Source of the DNA: Mucilaginibacter sp. UR6-1
GTDB taxonomy: Bacteria; Bacteroidota; Bacteroidia; Sphingobacteriales; Sphingobacteriaceae
Reading direction: 5' to 3'
Assembly: GCF_020880975.1 (NCBI RefSeq)
Contig: NZ_JAJIWP010000005.1
Location: 62,001-126,000, forward strand
Length of the DNA stretch: 64,000 bases
The translations under genes and the position numbers were made by a program. Numbering within the stretch: the stretch's first letter is position 1; the number at the start of each line of letters is the position of its first letter. The notes below the pieces were generated by a model. It was not told the origin of the DNA. It saw nothing but the letters and a program-made list of their open reading frames with translations, and made no database searches. This document shows positions 1 to 9,389 of this stretch, piece after piece.

Positions 1-395
1 TTTTTTAGTGATACCATACGGGTTTTACCTTCATAACCGAGATTCTTCCAATATTGAATGGCAGTTTTAAGGGCTACCTCTACACCTATTGAGCCACTAT
101 CCGAAAAAAACACATGATTTAAACCCGCAGGTGTAATGCGCACCAATGCTTCGGCAAGATGTAAAGCCGGTTGGTGTGTAAGGCCACCCAGCATAACATG
201 GGCAAATTTACCCGCTTGTTCGGCAAGGGCGCTGTTCAATGCCGGGTGGTTATAGCCATGTATAACCGACCACCATGATGATATACCGTCAATAAGTTTG
301 CGGCCATCTTCAAGCTCCATCATTACACCATTGCCCGCCACCATTTTGGGTACACGGTTAACATGTTTCATTTGCGTATAAGGATACCAAAGCAT
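1..395 (-). CDS. bioA: Adenosylmethionine-8-amino-7-oxononanoate aminotransferase (BioA), 5' part only
   Basis: The reading frame starts at an ATG at 395 and runs off the left edge, so about 131 N-terminal residues are visible. The start MLWYPYTQMK, followed by SSWWSVIHGYNHP and then HVMLGGLTHQPA, is typical of class III PLP aminotransferases of the BioA type. BioA transfers an amino group from S-adenosylmethionine to KAPA to give DAPA in biotin synthesis. The catalytic lysine and PLP-binding region lie outside the window. A related omega-aminotransferase is possible, but the WWxxxHGY motif favours BioA. No other biotin gene is visible here. Confidence 0.85.
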   Translation of the reverse strand, partial: MLWYPYTQMKHVNRVPKMVAGNGVMMELEDGRKLIDGISSWWSVIHGYNHPALNSALAEQAGKFAHVMLGGLTHQPALHLAEALVRITPAGLNHVFFSDSGSIGVEVALKTAIQYWKNLGYEGKTRMVSLK

Positions 396-459
396 AAAAC
401 AAATTTAGATGCGCAAAGATACACGCACAATTTGTATTGCCCGCGCCTGTTTACCAAGG

Positions 460-1560
460 CTACTTTTTTGCTTGCTTAAACAAGCCATCCTCATTTATGG
501 ATGTGGTGGCGCCGCTACCATCAGTTACAGTGGCGGTATATTGTAGTTTGGTGCCATACAGCGTCAGTTCGTTATTTTTTCCGTAAACGTTGTACTCATC
601 TTTTGCAATACCCAGGTCTTTAAGGCTGGTTGAGTAATACTTATGTTGTTTAAAATAGTCCTGCTGTTTGTAATATACCAGCCACAGGTACCGTTTTTGC
701 ATATCGGTATACGGTATATTAAATTTGATGCCCTCGCTGGTAGTTTTCCCGGTAAATTGCAGGTAACCCCAACGCTCCGGGTAGTGCATACTGATCAGCC
801 CCGGGGCAGACCATACCCAGTTACGTTCAGGCAAATTCTTTCCGTTGGCATCTTTTAACTTTACATATTTGCCGTTTACCACTTTAGTATCCCACTCCAC
901 ACGCGAAAAGTTGATGCGCCACAGGCTGCCATCGTCAGGTTTGCCTGTGTTAAAACCAAACATTATGGCTTTAAAGGGGATGGCGAATTCAACCGTCCAG
1001 CCCTTATCAGTATCTTTTGGGTTGTTTAAGGTACCCTGCAGTTTTACTGCCGAGCGCATGCCCGGTGTATCCCAGCTAATCAGCGCATCGCCTGCATGGC
1101 GGTAAGCCTTGGGCAAAAACAGGTCGAATATTTTATTAAGCTGGTTAACCTCTACCTCAAAATAATTGCGGCCATCATTGTCAGGGTCAACAAATAGTTC
1201 AAAGTCGTTGTCCTGAAAAATAATATCATCATGATGGGTAAGGTAAGCCCACAAATGCGGCTCGTCCATTTTTACAGCAATGTACAGATTAGTATCATCC
1301 CAAAGCATTTTAAGCCGGGTATTATATTGGGGCTTGGGTTTTGCATCGCCCTCAATATCAACAAAACTGGTTGTCCATTTGGCTTGCTGCCAGGTTTTAT
1401 CGTTCACATCGCCATCAATTACCGGGGCATGATTGGTATGGGTAATAATATAGTGCTCAGGTGTGGTGAACAGATTAGCCATATCACCAAATTCAGACTG
1501 GCTTTTGGCAACAGTGGTAGCTGCCAGTAATGCCGTACAACAAAACAGATACTTATACAT
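460..1560 (-). CDS. Secreted carbohydrate-binding family 9-like protein
   Basis: 366 residues with a signal peptide (about residues 1-20, ending near AKSQ). The mature protein resembles the CBM9-like domain of secreted Bacteroidota proteins: APVIDGDVNDKTWQQAKWT near the start, then LWDDTNLYIAVKMDEP, DNDFELFVDPDNDGRNYFEVEVNQL, and WTVEFAIPFKA. A short charged tail region (about 290-366) follows. The family binds sugars or occurs in surface and periplasmic proteins of glycan metabolism. No catalytic residues are recognisable, so the precise role is unknown. It is a single gene, upstream of bioA on the same strand with a 64-bp gap. It is not adjacent to the galactan locus. Confidence 0.8.
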   Translation of the reverse strand: MYKYLFCCTALLAATTVAKSQSEFGDMANLFTTPEHYIITHTNHAPVIDGDVNDKTWQQAKWTTSFVDIEGDAKPKPQYNTRLKMLWDDTNLYIAVKMDEPHLWAYLTHHDDIIFQDNDFELFVDPDNDGRNYFEVEVNQLNKIFDLFLPKAYRHAGDALISWDTPGMRSAVKLQGTLNNPKDTDKGWTVEFAIPFKAIMFGFNTGKPDDGSLWRINFSRVEWDTKVVNGKYVKLKDANGKNLPERNWVWSAPGLISMHYPERWGYLQFTGKTTSEGIKFNIPYTDMQKRYLWLVYYKQQDYFKQHKYYSTSLKDLGIAKDEYNVYGKNNELTLYGTKLQYTATVTDGSGATTSINEDGLFKQAKK

Positions 1561-1724
1561 TGCCTAAATATAAGTAAATCAATTTTGCAATCAATAACTG
1601 AAAATTTTACACTGCATTAATTAATTAAATGTTAAACCGACATAAATTGTAAGTTAAATGTCAAATGGTTTCTAAATTACCGTATTTGCATTGACTGCTT
1701 TAATATGGCCTTTATTTTAGCTGT

Positions 1725-2411
1725 ATGAAGGCAAATTTTACCGGAATCAAATCAGGTTTTATCAGGCTGGTGGTTTACGGAGCATTAATATTTGGCGCGG
1801 CAGAATTTATTCGCTGGGATGCTACGTTGGTTCATGGCCAGGAATCAAAGTTTGACGAAGACTCCATGACGGAGCTGATGCAAAGCGCGCTTTTGCTGGT
1901 TGCAGCCAGCGTTTACATGATCGTTTTTATCAGGTTTAAACAATTTAAGGCGCTTGCCTTTTTCTTGTTCTCATTTGTAACAGCCTCATTCATCCGCGAG
2001 CAGGATTCATTTTTAGATGAGCATATTTTTGACGGCGCATGGCAAGTCGGCGTGTTCAGCCTTTTCGCGTTCATGGTATTGTACCTGTGGCGCAATGGCC
2101 GGCAATTTTTGCAGAATATAAACGCCTTTGTTAATACCCCTGCATTTGGCGTATTCATAACCGGCTTTTTAACTACCTACGTTTTTTCAAGATTATATGG
2201 GCGCGGTAAATTTTGGCAGGAGATCATGGAAGACCGTTATTTTCGCGCGGTAAAAAACGCATCCGAAGAATGTACCGAGCTTTTTGGCTATACCATATTG
2301 CTGATTGCAGCGGTTGAATTTTTGCTGTTTGTTAAGCGCGATAGCATGAAAGCAATTACAGCCAATCAAACCGTATTGCCTCAAAAGTCGCCCAAAATGC
2401 ACGCTGTATAA
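1725..2411 (+). CDS. Conserved polytopic membrane protein of unknown function
   Basis: 228 residues with about five or six hydrophobic segments (roughly 13-30, 52-70, 75-90, 105-122, 140-160 and 188-205). Acidic stretches lie between them, such as SKFDEDSMTE and REQDSFLDEH. The loop before the last segment contains EDRYFRAVKNASEECTELFGY, where the Glu-Glu-Cys-Thr-Glu cluster looks functional. I do not recognise a named family. It is monocistronic: the gene before it is divergent and the next gene, a GH29, has its own promoter-like element. Codon use resembles its neighbours, so transfer is not suggested. Confidence 0.75.
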   Translation: MKANFTGIKSGFIRLVVYGALIFGAAEFIRWDATLVHGQESKFDEDSMTELMQSALLLVAASVYMIVFIRFKQFKALAFFLFSFVTASFIREQDSFLDEHIFDGAWQVGVFSLFAFMVLYLWRNGRQFLQNINAFVNTPAFGVFITGFLTTYVFSRLYGRGKFWQEIMEDRYFRAVKNASEECTELFGYTILLIAAVEFLLFVKRDSMKAITANQTVLPQKSPKMHAV

Positions 2412-2485
2412 ACCGGCTACTGTTGCATTGCCAAAATAGCTTAATTAAACGTTAATATTGTTTAAGACACAGCCTTGCATTGATG

Positions 2486-2493
2486 TAAATTTG
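2486..2493 (+). promoter_or_regulatory. Bacteroidota -7 element upstream of the GH29 gene
   Basis: TAAATTTG matches the Bacteroidota consensus TAnnTTTG exactly and ends 20 bp before the GH29 start codon. No TTG at the ideal -33 spacing is visible, so this is a half-supported promoter. Confidence 0.45.
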
Positions 2494-2513
2494 AAAATAC
2501 CAATTATACATCG

Positions 2514-3806
2514 ATGAAAAAAAATCTGTACCTGCTTTTTTTGATGCTCTTTATTTCGGTTGCCAAGGCACAACCGGGCTACCAGCCATCAGCATCAAAC
2601 CTCAAAGCCCGAGAACATTTTAAGGACATGAAGTTCGGCATGTTCATTCACTGGGGCATATACAGCACCCTGGGCGATGGGGAATGGGTGATGAATACAC
2701 GCAAAATTCCGTATAACGATTACAAGCGCCTTGCTGATTTTTTTAATCCGCAGGCATTTAACGCTAAGGAATGGGTTGACCTTGCTAAACGTGCCGGTAT
2801 GAAATACATTACCATTACCTCCCGCCATCACGATGGGTTTAGCATGTTTGATACCAAACAATCAGATTATAACATAGTAAAAGCCACTCCTTATAAAAAG
2901 GACCCTATGAAAGAGCTGGCCGAGGAGTGCCAGAAGCAAGGTATTGAACTGCGTTTTTATTACTCGCTGCTGGATTGGGGTCGTGCCGATTATGCCTTCA
3001 ATTCCCCTATAGTAAATGGTGTACCTGAAAAAGGCGACTGGAACAGCTACATCAATTTTATGAAGGCGCAATTAACCGAACTTATTACCAATTACCCCGG
3101 TGTAAAAGGCATTTGGTTTGACGGGCATTGGGAACGCAAAAACGCTAACTGGCATTATGATGAAATATATAGCCTGATACACAAATTAGGCCCGGATATT
3201 ATGGTGGGCAATAACCATCACCTTGCACCAATACCAGGTGAGGATTTTCAGGCTTTTGAAAAGGATTTGCCGGGCAACAACAAAACCGGTTTTAGCGGCG
3301 AAGCTAAAATTGGCGATCTGCCGCTTGAAACCTGCGAAACCATGAACGGTAGCTGGGGTTTTAATATTAACGACAGGAATTATAAATCGGTAAAAGAATT
3401 GGTGCATTACCTGGTTAATGCCGCGGGCCTTGATGCCAACTTTTTGCTGAACATAGGCCCAATGCCTAACGGTAAAATTCAGCCGGAATTTGTGGATACG
3501 CTGGGTAAGATAGGTGCATGGATCGATAAAAATGGCGAAACCATTTACGGTACCCGTGGTAACTTAGTAAAAGCCCAACCATGGGGCACTGTAACCGCTA
3601 AAGGCAAAACTGTTTATGCGCACGTGCTTAAAGCTACTGATGCGAAGCAGATATTGATACCCGACTTTAAATTCAAACCTAAAACGGTTACCGCGTTTAA
3701 TGGAAGCAGTAAGTTGAAGTATAAGAAAGATAAAACAGGACTGATTGTTTATACCGATCAGTTACCGGCTGATGAAATAGACCAGATAGTGAAGATCACG
3801 TATTGA
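2514..3806 (+). CDS. GH29 alpha-L-fucosidase, secreted
   Basis: 430 residues with a signal peptide (about 1-19, ending VAKAQ). Family GH29 hallmarks are MKFGMFIHWGIYS near residue 40, TSRHHDGFSMFDT near 100 and GIWFDGHWERK near 200. D203 of WFDG is the expected catalytic nucleophile. The general acid varies between GH29 subfamilies and cannot be assigned by eye. The enzyme releases terminal L-fucose from glycans, probably in the periplasm or at the surface. The C-terminal 80 residues look like a small beta-domain. It is monocistronic, with a strong shared hairpin terminator against recA. Fucose is not a typical component of plain galactan, so a link to the galactan locus 10 kb away is uncertain. 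Confidence 0.93.
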   Translation: MKKNLYLLFLMLFISVAKAQPGYQPSASNLKAREHFKDMKFGMFIHWGIYSTLGDGEWVMNTRKIPYNDYKRLADFFNPQAFNAKEWVDLAKRAGMKYITITSRHHDGFSMFDTKQSDYNIVKATPYKKDPMKELAEECQKQGIELRFYYSLLDWGRADYAFNSPIVNGVPEKGDWNSYINFMKAQLTELITNYPGVKGIWFDGHWERKNANWHYDEIYSLIHKLGPDIMVGNNHHLAPIPGEDFQAFEKDLPGNNKTGFSGEAKIGDLPLETCETMNGSWGFNINDRNYKSVKELVHYLVNAAGLDANFLLNIGPMPNGKIQPEFVDTLGKIGAWIDKNGETIYGTRGNLVKAQPWGTVTAKGKTVYAHVLKATDAKQILIPDFKFKPKTVTAFNGSSKLKYKKDKTGLIVYTDQLPADEIDQIVKITY

Positions 3807-3825
3807 TCGCCATAGCATCATAACA

Positions 3826-3863
3826 AAAATAGGCTGCTTTAAATGAATAAAGCAGCCTATTTT
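3826..3863. terminator. Bidirectional rho-independent terminator between the GH29 gene and recA
   Basis: Perfect 16-bp stem (3826-3841 with 3848-3863) around a 6-nt loop. A-rich on one side and T-rich on the other, it can serve both convergent genes. Confidence 0.85.
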
Positions 3864-3885
3864 GTATTTAATAGAACCGTGAAGC

Positions 3886-4893
3886 TTATGCTTCTTCCAT
3901 GCTTTCGCCGGTTACGGTTTCTTTTATCTTGTTCTCCAGTTCTTCCATCAGTTCCGGGTTGTCCAGTATCAGTTGCTTAACGGCATCGCGGCCCTGGCCC
4001 AGGCGGGTTTCGCCGTAGCTGAACCAAGAGCCTGCTTTTTTGATGATGTTATAATCAACACCCAGGTCAATGATCTCGCCTGATTTAGAGATACCCTCAC
4101 CAAACATGATATCAAATTCGGCCAAGCGGAACGGAGGCGCTACCTTGTTCTTTACAATCTTCACCTTAACGCGGTTACCTGATACCTCGTCGGTATCTTT
4201 AATTTGCGACATACGGCGCACATCCAAACGTACCGAAGCGTAAAATTTAAGCGCATTACCACCGGTGGTAGTTTCAGGGTTACCAAACATTACGCCAATT
4301 TTATCGCGCAACTGGTTAATGAATACACAGCAACATCCTGTTTTGCTGATGGTACCGGTAAGCTTACGCAATGCCTGCGACATTAAGCGTGCCTGTAAAC
4401 CCATTTTTGAGTCGCCCATTTCACCCTCGATCTCGGCCTTCGGCACCAACGCGGCAACCGAGTCGATCACCAGGATATCAATAGCGCCTGAGCGGATCAG
4501 GTTATCGGCAATTTCAAGGGCCTGCTCGCCGTTATCAGGCTGAGAGATCAGCAGGTTCTCCACATCAACACCCAGCTTTTTAGCGTAAAATTTATCAAAG
4601 GCGTGCTCGGCATCAATAAATGCGGCAATACCACCCTTTTTTTGTGCTTCGGCAATAGCGTGTATGGCCAAAGTTGTTTTACCTGATGATTCAGGTCCGT
4701 ATATTTCAATGATCCTGCCTTTAGGTAAACCGCCAACCCCTAAAGCTATATCAAGGCCTATTGAACCTGTTGATATTACTTCGGTAGGCTCAACAACGGT
4801 ATCACCCAACTTCATGATGGTGCCTTTTCCGTATGATTTTTCCAGCTTATCAAGCGTAAGCTGTAATGCCTTCAATTTATCTGCGTTACTCAT
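3886..4893 (-). CDS. recA: Recombinase RecA
   Basis: 335 residues, close to the usual bacterial length. Visible motifs are the Walker [10 protein letters not shown] near residue 66, the MAW-like region FIDAEHAFD, Walker [20 protein letters not shown], and the loop 2 region with [27 protein letters not shown] (positions about 195-220). RecA forms filaments on single-stranded DNA and drives strand exchange and recombinational repair. The C-terminus is acidic (TGESMEEA), as usual. A clear -7 element lies just upstream. An 11-bp AT palindrome sits behind it and might be regulatory. Gene context here is repair-rich (nth, uvrA, recO). Confidence 0.99.
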   Translation of the reverse strand: MSNADKLKALQLTLDKLEKSYGKGTIMKLGDTVVEPTEVISTGSIGLDIALGVGGLPKGRIIEIYGPESSGKTTLAIHAIAEAQKKGGIAAFIDAEHAFDKFYAKKLGVDVENLLISQPDNGEQALEIADNLIRSGAIDILVIDSVAALVPKAEIEGEMGDSKMGLQARLMSQALRKLTGTISKTGCCCVFINQLRDKIGVMFGNPETTTGGNALKFYASVRLDVRRMSQIKDTDEVSGNRVKVKIVKNKVAPPFRLAEFDIMFGEGISKSGEIIDLGVDYNIIKKAGSWFSYGETRLGQGRDAVKQLILDNPELMEELENKIKETVTGESMEEA

Positions 4894-4910
4894 CTTAAAT
4901 TATTATGTAA

Positions 4911-4918
4911 CAAATATA
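4911..4918 (-). promoter_or_regulatory. recA promoter -7 element
   Basis: On the minus strand this reads TATATTTG, a perfect TAnnTTTG match, ending about 17 bp before the recA start codon. The leader would be only about 10 nt. The -33 region is T-rich without a clear TTTG. Confidence 0.65.
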
Positions 4919-4930
4919 AAACTTTAATTT

Positions 4931-4957
4931 ATAATTACTAAAAAAATTAGTAATTAT
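4931..4957. promoter_or_regulatory. AT-rich palindrome upstream of recA
   Basis: Perfect inverted repeat with 11-bp arms (4931-4941 and 4947-4957) and a 5-nt spacer. It lies just upstream of the recA -7 element, around the expected -33 region, and downstream of nth. It could be an operator for recA or a weak nth terminator. On the recA strand it lacks a T-run after the stem, which makes an operator role more attractive. Confidence 0.4.
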
Positions 4958-5005
4958 TTTTTATTCTGATCCTTGATGTAAACATACCTAACAGGATAGG
5001 CCTAT

Positions 5006-5767
5006 TCAAATATCTTTATCCACACTGCGCCTGTTTAACTCTTTCACCATAACGTTAAGCTTTTTCTTTTTGGCGGCATCTTTGGCTTTACGTGCTTTCT
5101 CGGCTTCAGCCTTTAGTAATGCCGTTTCGGTATTGGCTCGCTCATAATAACGGCAAAACCAGGTTAGCGGACATATATTGCATTTTGGCGAGCGGGCCAC
5201 GCAAATATACCGGCCGTGCAGTATCAGCCAGTGGTGCGCAATGGCCAGCACTTCGTTAGGCAGGTACTTTACCAGCTCCTTTTCAACCGCCAGCGGTGTG
5301 CGGGCATTATTGGTAAGCCCTATACGGTTAGCCACCCTGAACACATGCGTATCAACAGCCATGGCCGGGGCATCATAAATAACCGAGGCTATAACATTGG
5401 CGGTTTTACGGCCTACACCAGGCATTTTCTGCAACTGATCGATAGACGAAGGCACTACGCTGTTAAATTGCTCTACCAGCATTTTGCCCATACCGGCTAA
5501 ATGTTTGGCTTTATTATTAGGATAGCTAACGCTGCGTATGTATGGAAATATCTCATCAGCATTGGATGCTGCCAGGCTCTCCGCATCCGGAAATCGCTCA
5601 AAAAGCGCCGGGGTTATCTGGTTAATGCGCTTATCAGTACATTGGGCCGACAGGATCACCGCAACCAGTAATTGGTAAGGCGAATTATAATGCAGCTCGG
5701 TAACCGCGTCGGGCTGATTTTTTGAGAAGTATTCTACAAAATGTTGATAGCGTTCCTTTTTTAGCAT
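5006..5767 (-). CDS. nth: Endonuclease III (DNA glycosylase/AP lyase)
   Basis: 253 residues from ATG 5767. An ATG nine codons earlier (5794) is possible, but MLKKERYQHFVEYF aligns better with known Nth N-termini. The helix-hairpin-helix MPGVGRKTANVI carries the catalytic Lys. VDTHVFRVANRIGL holds the catalytic Asp. CVARSPKCNICPLTWFC is the Cys-x6-Cys-x2-Cys-x5-Cys ligand set for a [4Fe-4S] cluster. The enzyme removes oxidised pyrimidines and cleaves abasic sites in base excision repair. A Lys-rich tail of about 40 residues after the cluster is longer than in E. coli Nth and may bind DNA. recA lies 112 bp downstream on the same strand, but has its own promoter. Confidence 0.97.
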   Translation of the reverse strand: MLKKERYQHFVEYFSKNQPDAVTELHYNSPYQLLVAVILSAQCTDKRINQITPALFERFPDAESLAASNADEIFPYIRSVSYPNNKAKHLAGMGKMLVEQFNSVVPSSIDQLQKMPGVGRKTANVIASVIYDAPAMAVDTHVFRVANRIGLTNNARTPLAVEKELVKYLPNEVLAIAHHWLILHGRYICVARSPKCNICPLTWFCRYYERANTETALLKAEAEKARKAKDAAKKKKLNVMVKELNRRSVDKDI

Positions 5768-5877
5768 AGGGTAATTATCCTGAACCAACAGCAACTGTCA
5801 GTAAGCAGCAAAGGTATTCAGTTTTGGTACTGAATAATAAAAATGTTAACGGAATTTATAAGGAAGAAGCAATGGCT

Positions 5878-5966
5878 GATGGGTCATAGTTCACCCGGTT
5901 TAACATCGGTACATTATGTTCAGTGATCGAATTAACCTTACCGACACCCGTGAACTATGAGCCATC
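5878..5966. repeat. Imperfect inverted repeat upstream of nth
   Basis: Arms 5878-5895 and 5949-5966 share the core TCATAGTTCAC in opposite orientation, with one mismatch in about 17 bp, around a 53-bp centre. It lies between nth and a small ORF and has no coding potential. It looks like a miniature dispersed repeat; no second copy is visible here. Confidence 0.5.
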
Positions 5967-5980
5967 AACCTGAATATTAT

Positions 5981-6178
5981 TTACTTGATGCTTTTTGAAT
6001 AATCAAGTATGCGGTGTATGGTTTGAAGCCTTGGCTGCATTTGCAACTGGTTCAGGTCTGTACGGAGTGAGTGAAAAAACATCAACTCGTCCGCATTCAG
6101 ATTTTCTGTATGCTCTCTCTCTTTCACTATAAAATGATTAGTGACCGCAAATAAATTTTTTGTAGAAGTTTCGTCCAT
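5981..6178 (-). CDS. Small conserved-looking protein of unknown function
   Basis: 65 residues, soluble, with no signal peptide or membrane segment. The second half (ADELMFFHSLRTDLNQLQM and HRILDYSKSIK) looks like two amphipathic helices. Length and composition resemble small helical proteins often found alone between Bacteroidota genes. It lies between uvrA and nth on the same strand, 216 bp downstream of uvrA. I do not recognise a family; it is supported only by composition and the lack of a competing gene. Confidence 0.5.
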   Translation of the reverse strand: MDETSTKNLFAVTNHFIVKEREHTENLNADELMFFHSLRTDLNQLQMQPRLQTIHRILDYSKSIK

Positions 6179-6394
6179 ACGCGTATTTATGTTTTTTATA
6201 AATCAATAACGCAATCAAATGTGAAATATTTTGCGTTTTAAAAAAATCACGAAAAAATTTCATCAAAATTTCATCTTGGGTTCAGAAGCGGCTCCGTTAC
6301 AAAGCAACTTCTTTTTTATGGCAGACCTTGCCGTATGGGTGTGTACGTATTAAACGCGATTTGGTTGCAATATTATTTAACTAATAGTAACAAA

Positions 6395-9241
6395 TTACTT
6401 GATGTTCATTTCCTTTTTCAAAAACCTGCCGGTAAAGCTATCCTTAACCTTACATAATCCCTCCGGCGTACCCGAGAACAATATTTTACCGCCGCCTGAT
6501 CCGCCTTCCGGCCCCAGATCAATTACATGGTCAACCACCTTGATTACATCCAGGTTATGCTCTATCACTAACACGGTGTTGCCCTTATCAACCAATTGGT
6601 AAAGTACGCCCAACAGCACGTTGATATCTTCAAAGTGCAAACCTGTTGTAGGCTCATCCAGTATATAAAAGGTATTGCCGGTATCTTTTTTTGAAAGCTC
6701 GGTAGCCAGCTTTACACGCTGCGCCTCACCGCCTGACAGTGTGGTTGACGATTGCCCCAGTGTGATATAGCCCAAACCTACATCAAACAAGGTTTTTACC
6801 TTGCGGTGGATGGATGGAATATGCTCAAAAAAGGTGGTAGCATCCTCAATGCTCATATCCAGCACATCAGATATTGATTTGCCGCGGTAGCGTACCTCCA
6901 GCGTTTCGCGGTTATAGCGTTTGCCGCCGCATTCTTCACAAGGCACCTGCACATCGGGTAAAAAGTTCATCTCGATCACCTTCATACCTGCGCCCTGGCA
7001 GGTTTCGCAACGGCCGCCTTTAACGTTGAACGAGAAACGGCCCGGCTTATAGCCCCGTATCTTAGCTTCGGGCAGTTGTACATACAGGTTACGGATATCA
7101 GAAAATACGCCTGTGTAGGTAGACGGATTTGACCGCGGCGTACGGCCGATAGGTGTTTGATCTATCTCGATCACCTTATCAATATGCTCCAGCCCTTCAA
7201 TACTGCCATACGGCAACGGTTGCTTTTTGGCGCGGAAGAAGTGATGGTTCAATATAGGATAAAGCGTTTCGGCAATTAAGCTTGATTTACCGCTGCCTGA
7301 CACCCCGGTAATACCAATGAGCTTACCCAGCGGAAACTCAACCGATACATTTTTAAGGTTGTGGCCGGTAGCCTTTTTAAGTGCCAGTTTTTTGCCGTTG
7401 CCGTCACGGCGCTTTTTAGGGATGGCTATCTCACGCTCGCCATTGATGTATGAGGTGGTAAGCGTATGCTCGGCCATTAATTGCTGCGGTGTGCCCTGGG
7501 CTACAATCTGCCCGCCATGTACACCCGCTGCCGGGCCCATATCAATCACATGGTCGGCCTCTAAAATCATATCCTTATCGTGCTCAACCACCAATACGGT
7601 GTTGCCCAAGTCGCGCAGGTTTTTAAGGGCGTTGATCAGCCGCTCGTTATCGCGCTGGTGCAGGCCGATGCTTGGCTCATCCAAAATGTACATTACATTC
7701 ATTAACTGCGAACCAATTTGCGTGGCCAGCCTGATGCGCTGCGCCTCGCCACCCGAAAGGGTTTTAGCCGTACGATCAAGCGTTAAATAGCTCAGGCCAA
7801 CATCCAGCAAAAAGCCAATGCGTGCACGTATCTCTTTCAGTATCTCACGGGCTATAACATTCTGACGTTCGTTCAGCCTGTCTTCAATACCCTCAAACCA
7901 GCCTTGCAGGTTATTAATATCCATGCAGGCCAGCTCAAATATATTCTTCTCATCAATCTTAAAATGCAGCGATTCTTTTTTCAACCTTGCGCCGCCGCAG
8001 GTTGGGCATGTACGCAGTACACGATAGTTTTCCATATCGTCAAGGTCATCATCACCACGGCGCTCCTGCTGCTCCTCAAGCATCTTAACAATACCCTCAA
8101 AGTTGATAGAGTAGTTTTGTACGTTCCATTTATTGTACTCAACGGCTACGTTTATCTTTTCTTCAGTCCCGTTAAGTATAATGTCCAGCTTATCACGTTC
8201 AAGCTTTTCAATAGGTGTGGTTAACGAAAACTCAAACTTTTTAGCCAGCGCTTTCAATACCTGGAATATCCATGTTTCGCGATACTCGCCCAGCGGGGCA
8301 AGTCCGCCGTTTTGTATGCTGAGCTTTGGGTTGGGGATGACCGATTTTTCATCCACCTCAAAAATATACCCTAAACCGTTACACTTATCACAAGCACCAT
8401 AAGGCGAGTTGAACGAGAAGGTATTAGGCTGCGGCTCATCGTAAGATATACCCGATACCGGGTCCATCAAATATTTACTGAAGTACGATACATTGTTATC
8501 CTTATCGGCAATACGGATGATGCCCTTTGCCAGTTTAAGCGCCGCCTGTACCGAACTGTATAAGCGTTTGCTATCCTTCTCGCTGATAACAAGGCGGTCA
8601 ACCACAATATCAATATCGTGGATCTTGTAACGGTCAACCTGCATTTTGGGGGTAACATCCATAATGGCGCCATCCACCCAAACCTTTAGGTAGCCTTGTT
8701 TGCGGATCTGCTCAAACAGTTCGCGGTAGTGGCCTTTACGGCCTTTTACCGCAGGTGCCATAATGTTTACCGGCTGCCCGTCAAACTTTTCGCTGATGGT
8801 ACGCAATATCTGGTCTTCGCTCATGCGCTCCATTTTTTCGCCGGTGGAGTATGAGTAAGCCTCGCCAGCGCGGGCGAACAGCAGGCGCATAAAATCGTAG
8901 ATCTCGGTAATGGTACCTACTGTTGACCGCGGATTTTTGCTGGTGGTTTTTTGCTCAATGGCAATTACCGGGCTCAGTCCCGATACCTTATCCACATCAG
9001 GCCGTTCCATACCGCCCATAAACTGGCGCGAGTAGGCCGAAAATGTTTCCATATAGCGGCGCTGCCCCTCGGCATAAATGGTATCAAACGCCAGTGATGA
9101 TTTACCGCTGCCGCTTAGCCCCGTTACCACAACCAGCTTGTTGCGCGGAAACGAAACATCAATATTTTTGAGGTTATGCACCCGTGCGCCATAAACTTCT
9201 ACTTCGCTTTGTTCGCCCAGGTCAACAGTTTTATCAGTCAT
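6395..9241 (-). CDS. uvrA: Excinuclease ABC subunit A (UvrA)
   Basis: 948 residues, the normal length. Two ABC ATPase halves are visible: Walker [13 protein letters not shown] near residue 40 and [11 protein letters not shown] near 655. Signature and Walker B regions are [18 protein letters not shown] with [14 protein letters not shown], and [18 protein letters not shown] with [14 protein letters not shown]. Zinc ligands include CDKCNG, CPTCGG and the pair CETCQG/CEECGG. UvrA scans DNA for bulky lesions and loads UvrB in nucleotide excision repair. A -7 element at 9315-9322 gives a leader of about 67 nt. No uvrB or uvrC is nearby, as is common. Confidence 0.99.
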   Translation of the reverse strand: MTDKTVDLGEQSEVEVYGARVHNLKNIDVSFPRNKLVVVTGLSGSGKSSLAFDTIYAEGQRRYMETFSAYSRQFMGGMERPDVDKVSGLSPVIAIEQKTTSKNPRSTVGTITEIYDFMRLLFARAGEAYSYSTGEKMERMSEDQILRTISEKFDGQPVNIMAPAVKGRKGHYRELFEQIRKQGYLKVWVDGAIMDVTPKMQVDRYKIHDIDIVVDRLVISEKDSKRLYSSVQAALKLAKGIIRIADKDNNVSYFSKYLMDPVSGISYDEPQPNTFSFNSPYGACDKCNGLGYIFEVDEKSVIPNPKLSIQNGGLAPLGEYRETWIFQVLKALAKKFEFSLTTPIEKLERDKLDIILNGTEEKINVAVEYNKWNVQNYSINFEGIVKMLEEQQERRGDDDLDDMENYRVLRTCPTCGGARLKKESLHFKIDEKNIFELACMDINNLQGWFEGIEDRLNERQNVIAREILKEIRARIGFLLDVGLSYLTLDRTAKTLSGGEAQRIRLATQIGSQLMNVMYILDEPSIGLHQRDNERLINALKNLRDLGNTVLVVEHDKDMILEADHVIDMGPAAGVHGGQIVAQGTPQQLMAEHTLTTSYINGEREIAIPKKRRDGNGKKLALKKATGHNLKNVSVEFPLGKLIGITGVSGSGKSSLIAETLYPILNHHFFRAKKQPLPYGSIEGLEHIDKVIEIDQTPIGRTPRSNPSTYTGVFSDIRNLYVQLPEAKIRGYKPGRFSFNVKGGRCETCQGAGMKVIEMNFLPDVQVPCEECGGKRYNRETLEVRYRGKSISDVLDMSIEDATTFFEHIPSIHRKVKTLFDVGLGYITLGQSSTTLSGGEAQRVKLATELSKKDTGNTFYILDEPTTGLHFEDINVLLGVLYQLVDKGNTVLVIEHNLDVIKVVDHVIDLGPEGGSGGGKILFSGTPEGLCKVKDSFTGRFLKKEMNIK

Positions 9242-9314
9242 ACAGTATATTGAACAATATTAACCGCTTACATACGGCTTGGTTTGTTGAGATGTATTTT
9301 GCTAAAATTTTTTG

Positions 9315-9322
9315 CAAATATA
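9315..9322 (-). promoter_or_regulatory. uvrA promoter -7 element
   Basis: The minus strand reads TATATTTG, a perfect consensus match, 73 bp upstream of the uvrA ATG in the gap after the solute-binding protein gene. Confidence 0.6.
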
Positions 9323-9389
9323 GTTAAAATGCCTGTCTTTTAATAAGGTGAGATTGTCGGCACTGTGTGATTTTAATTTAGCGGTAGTA

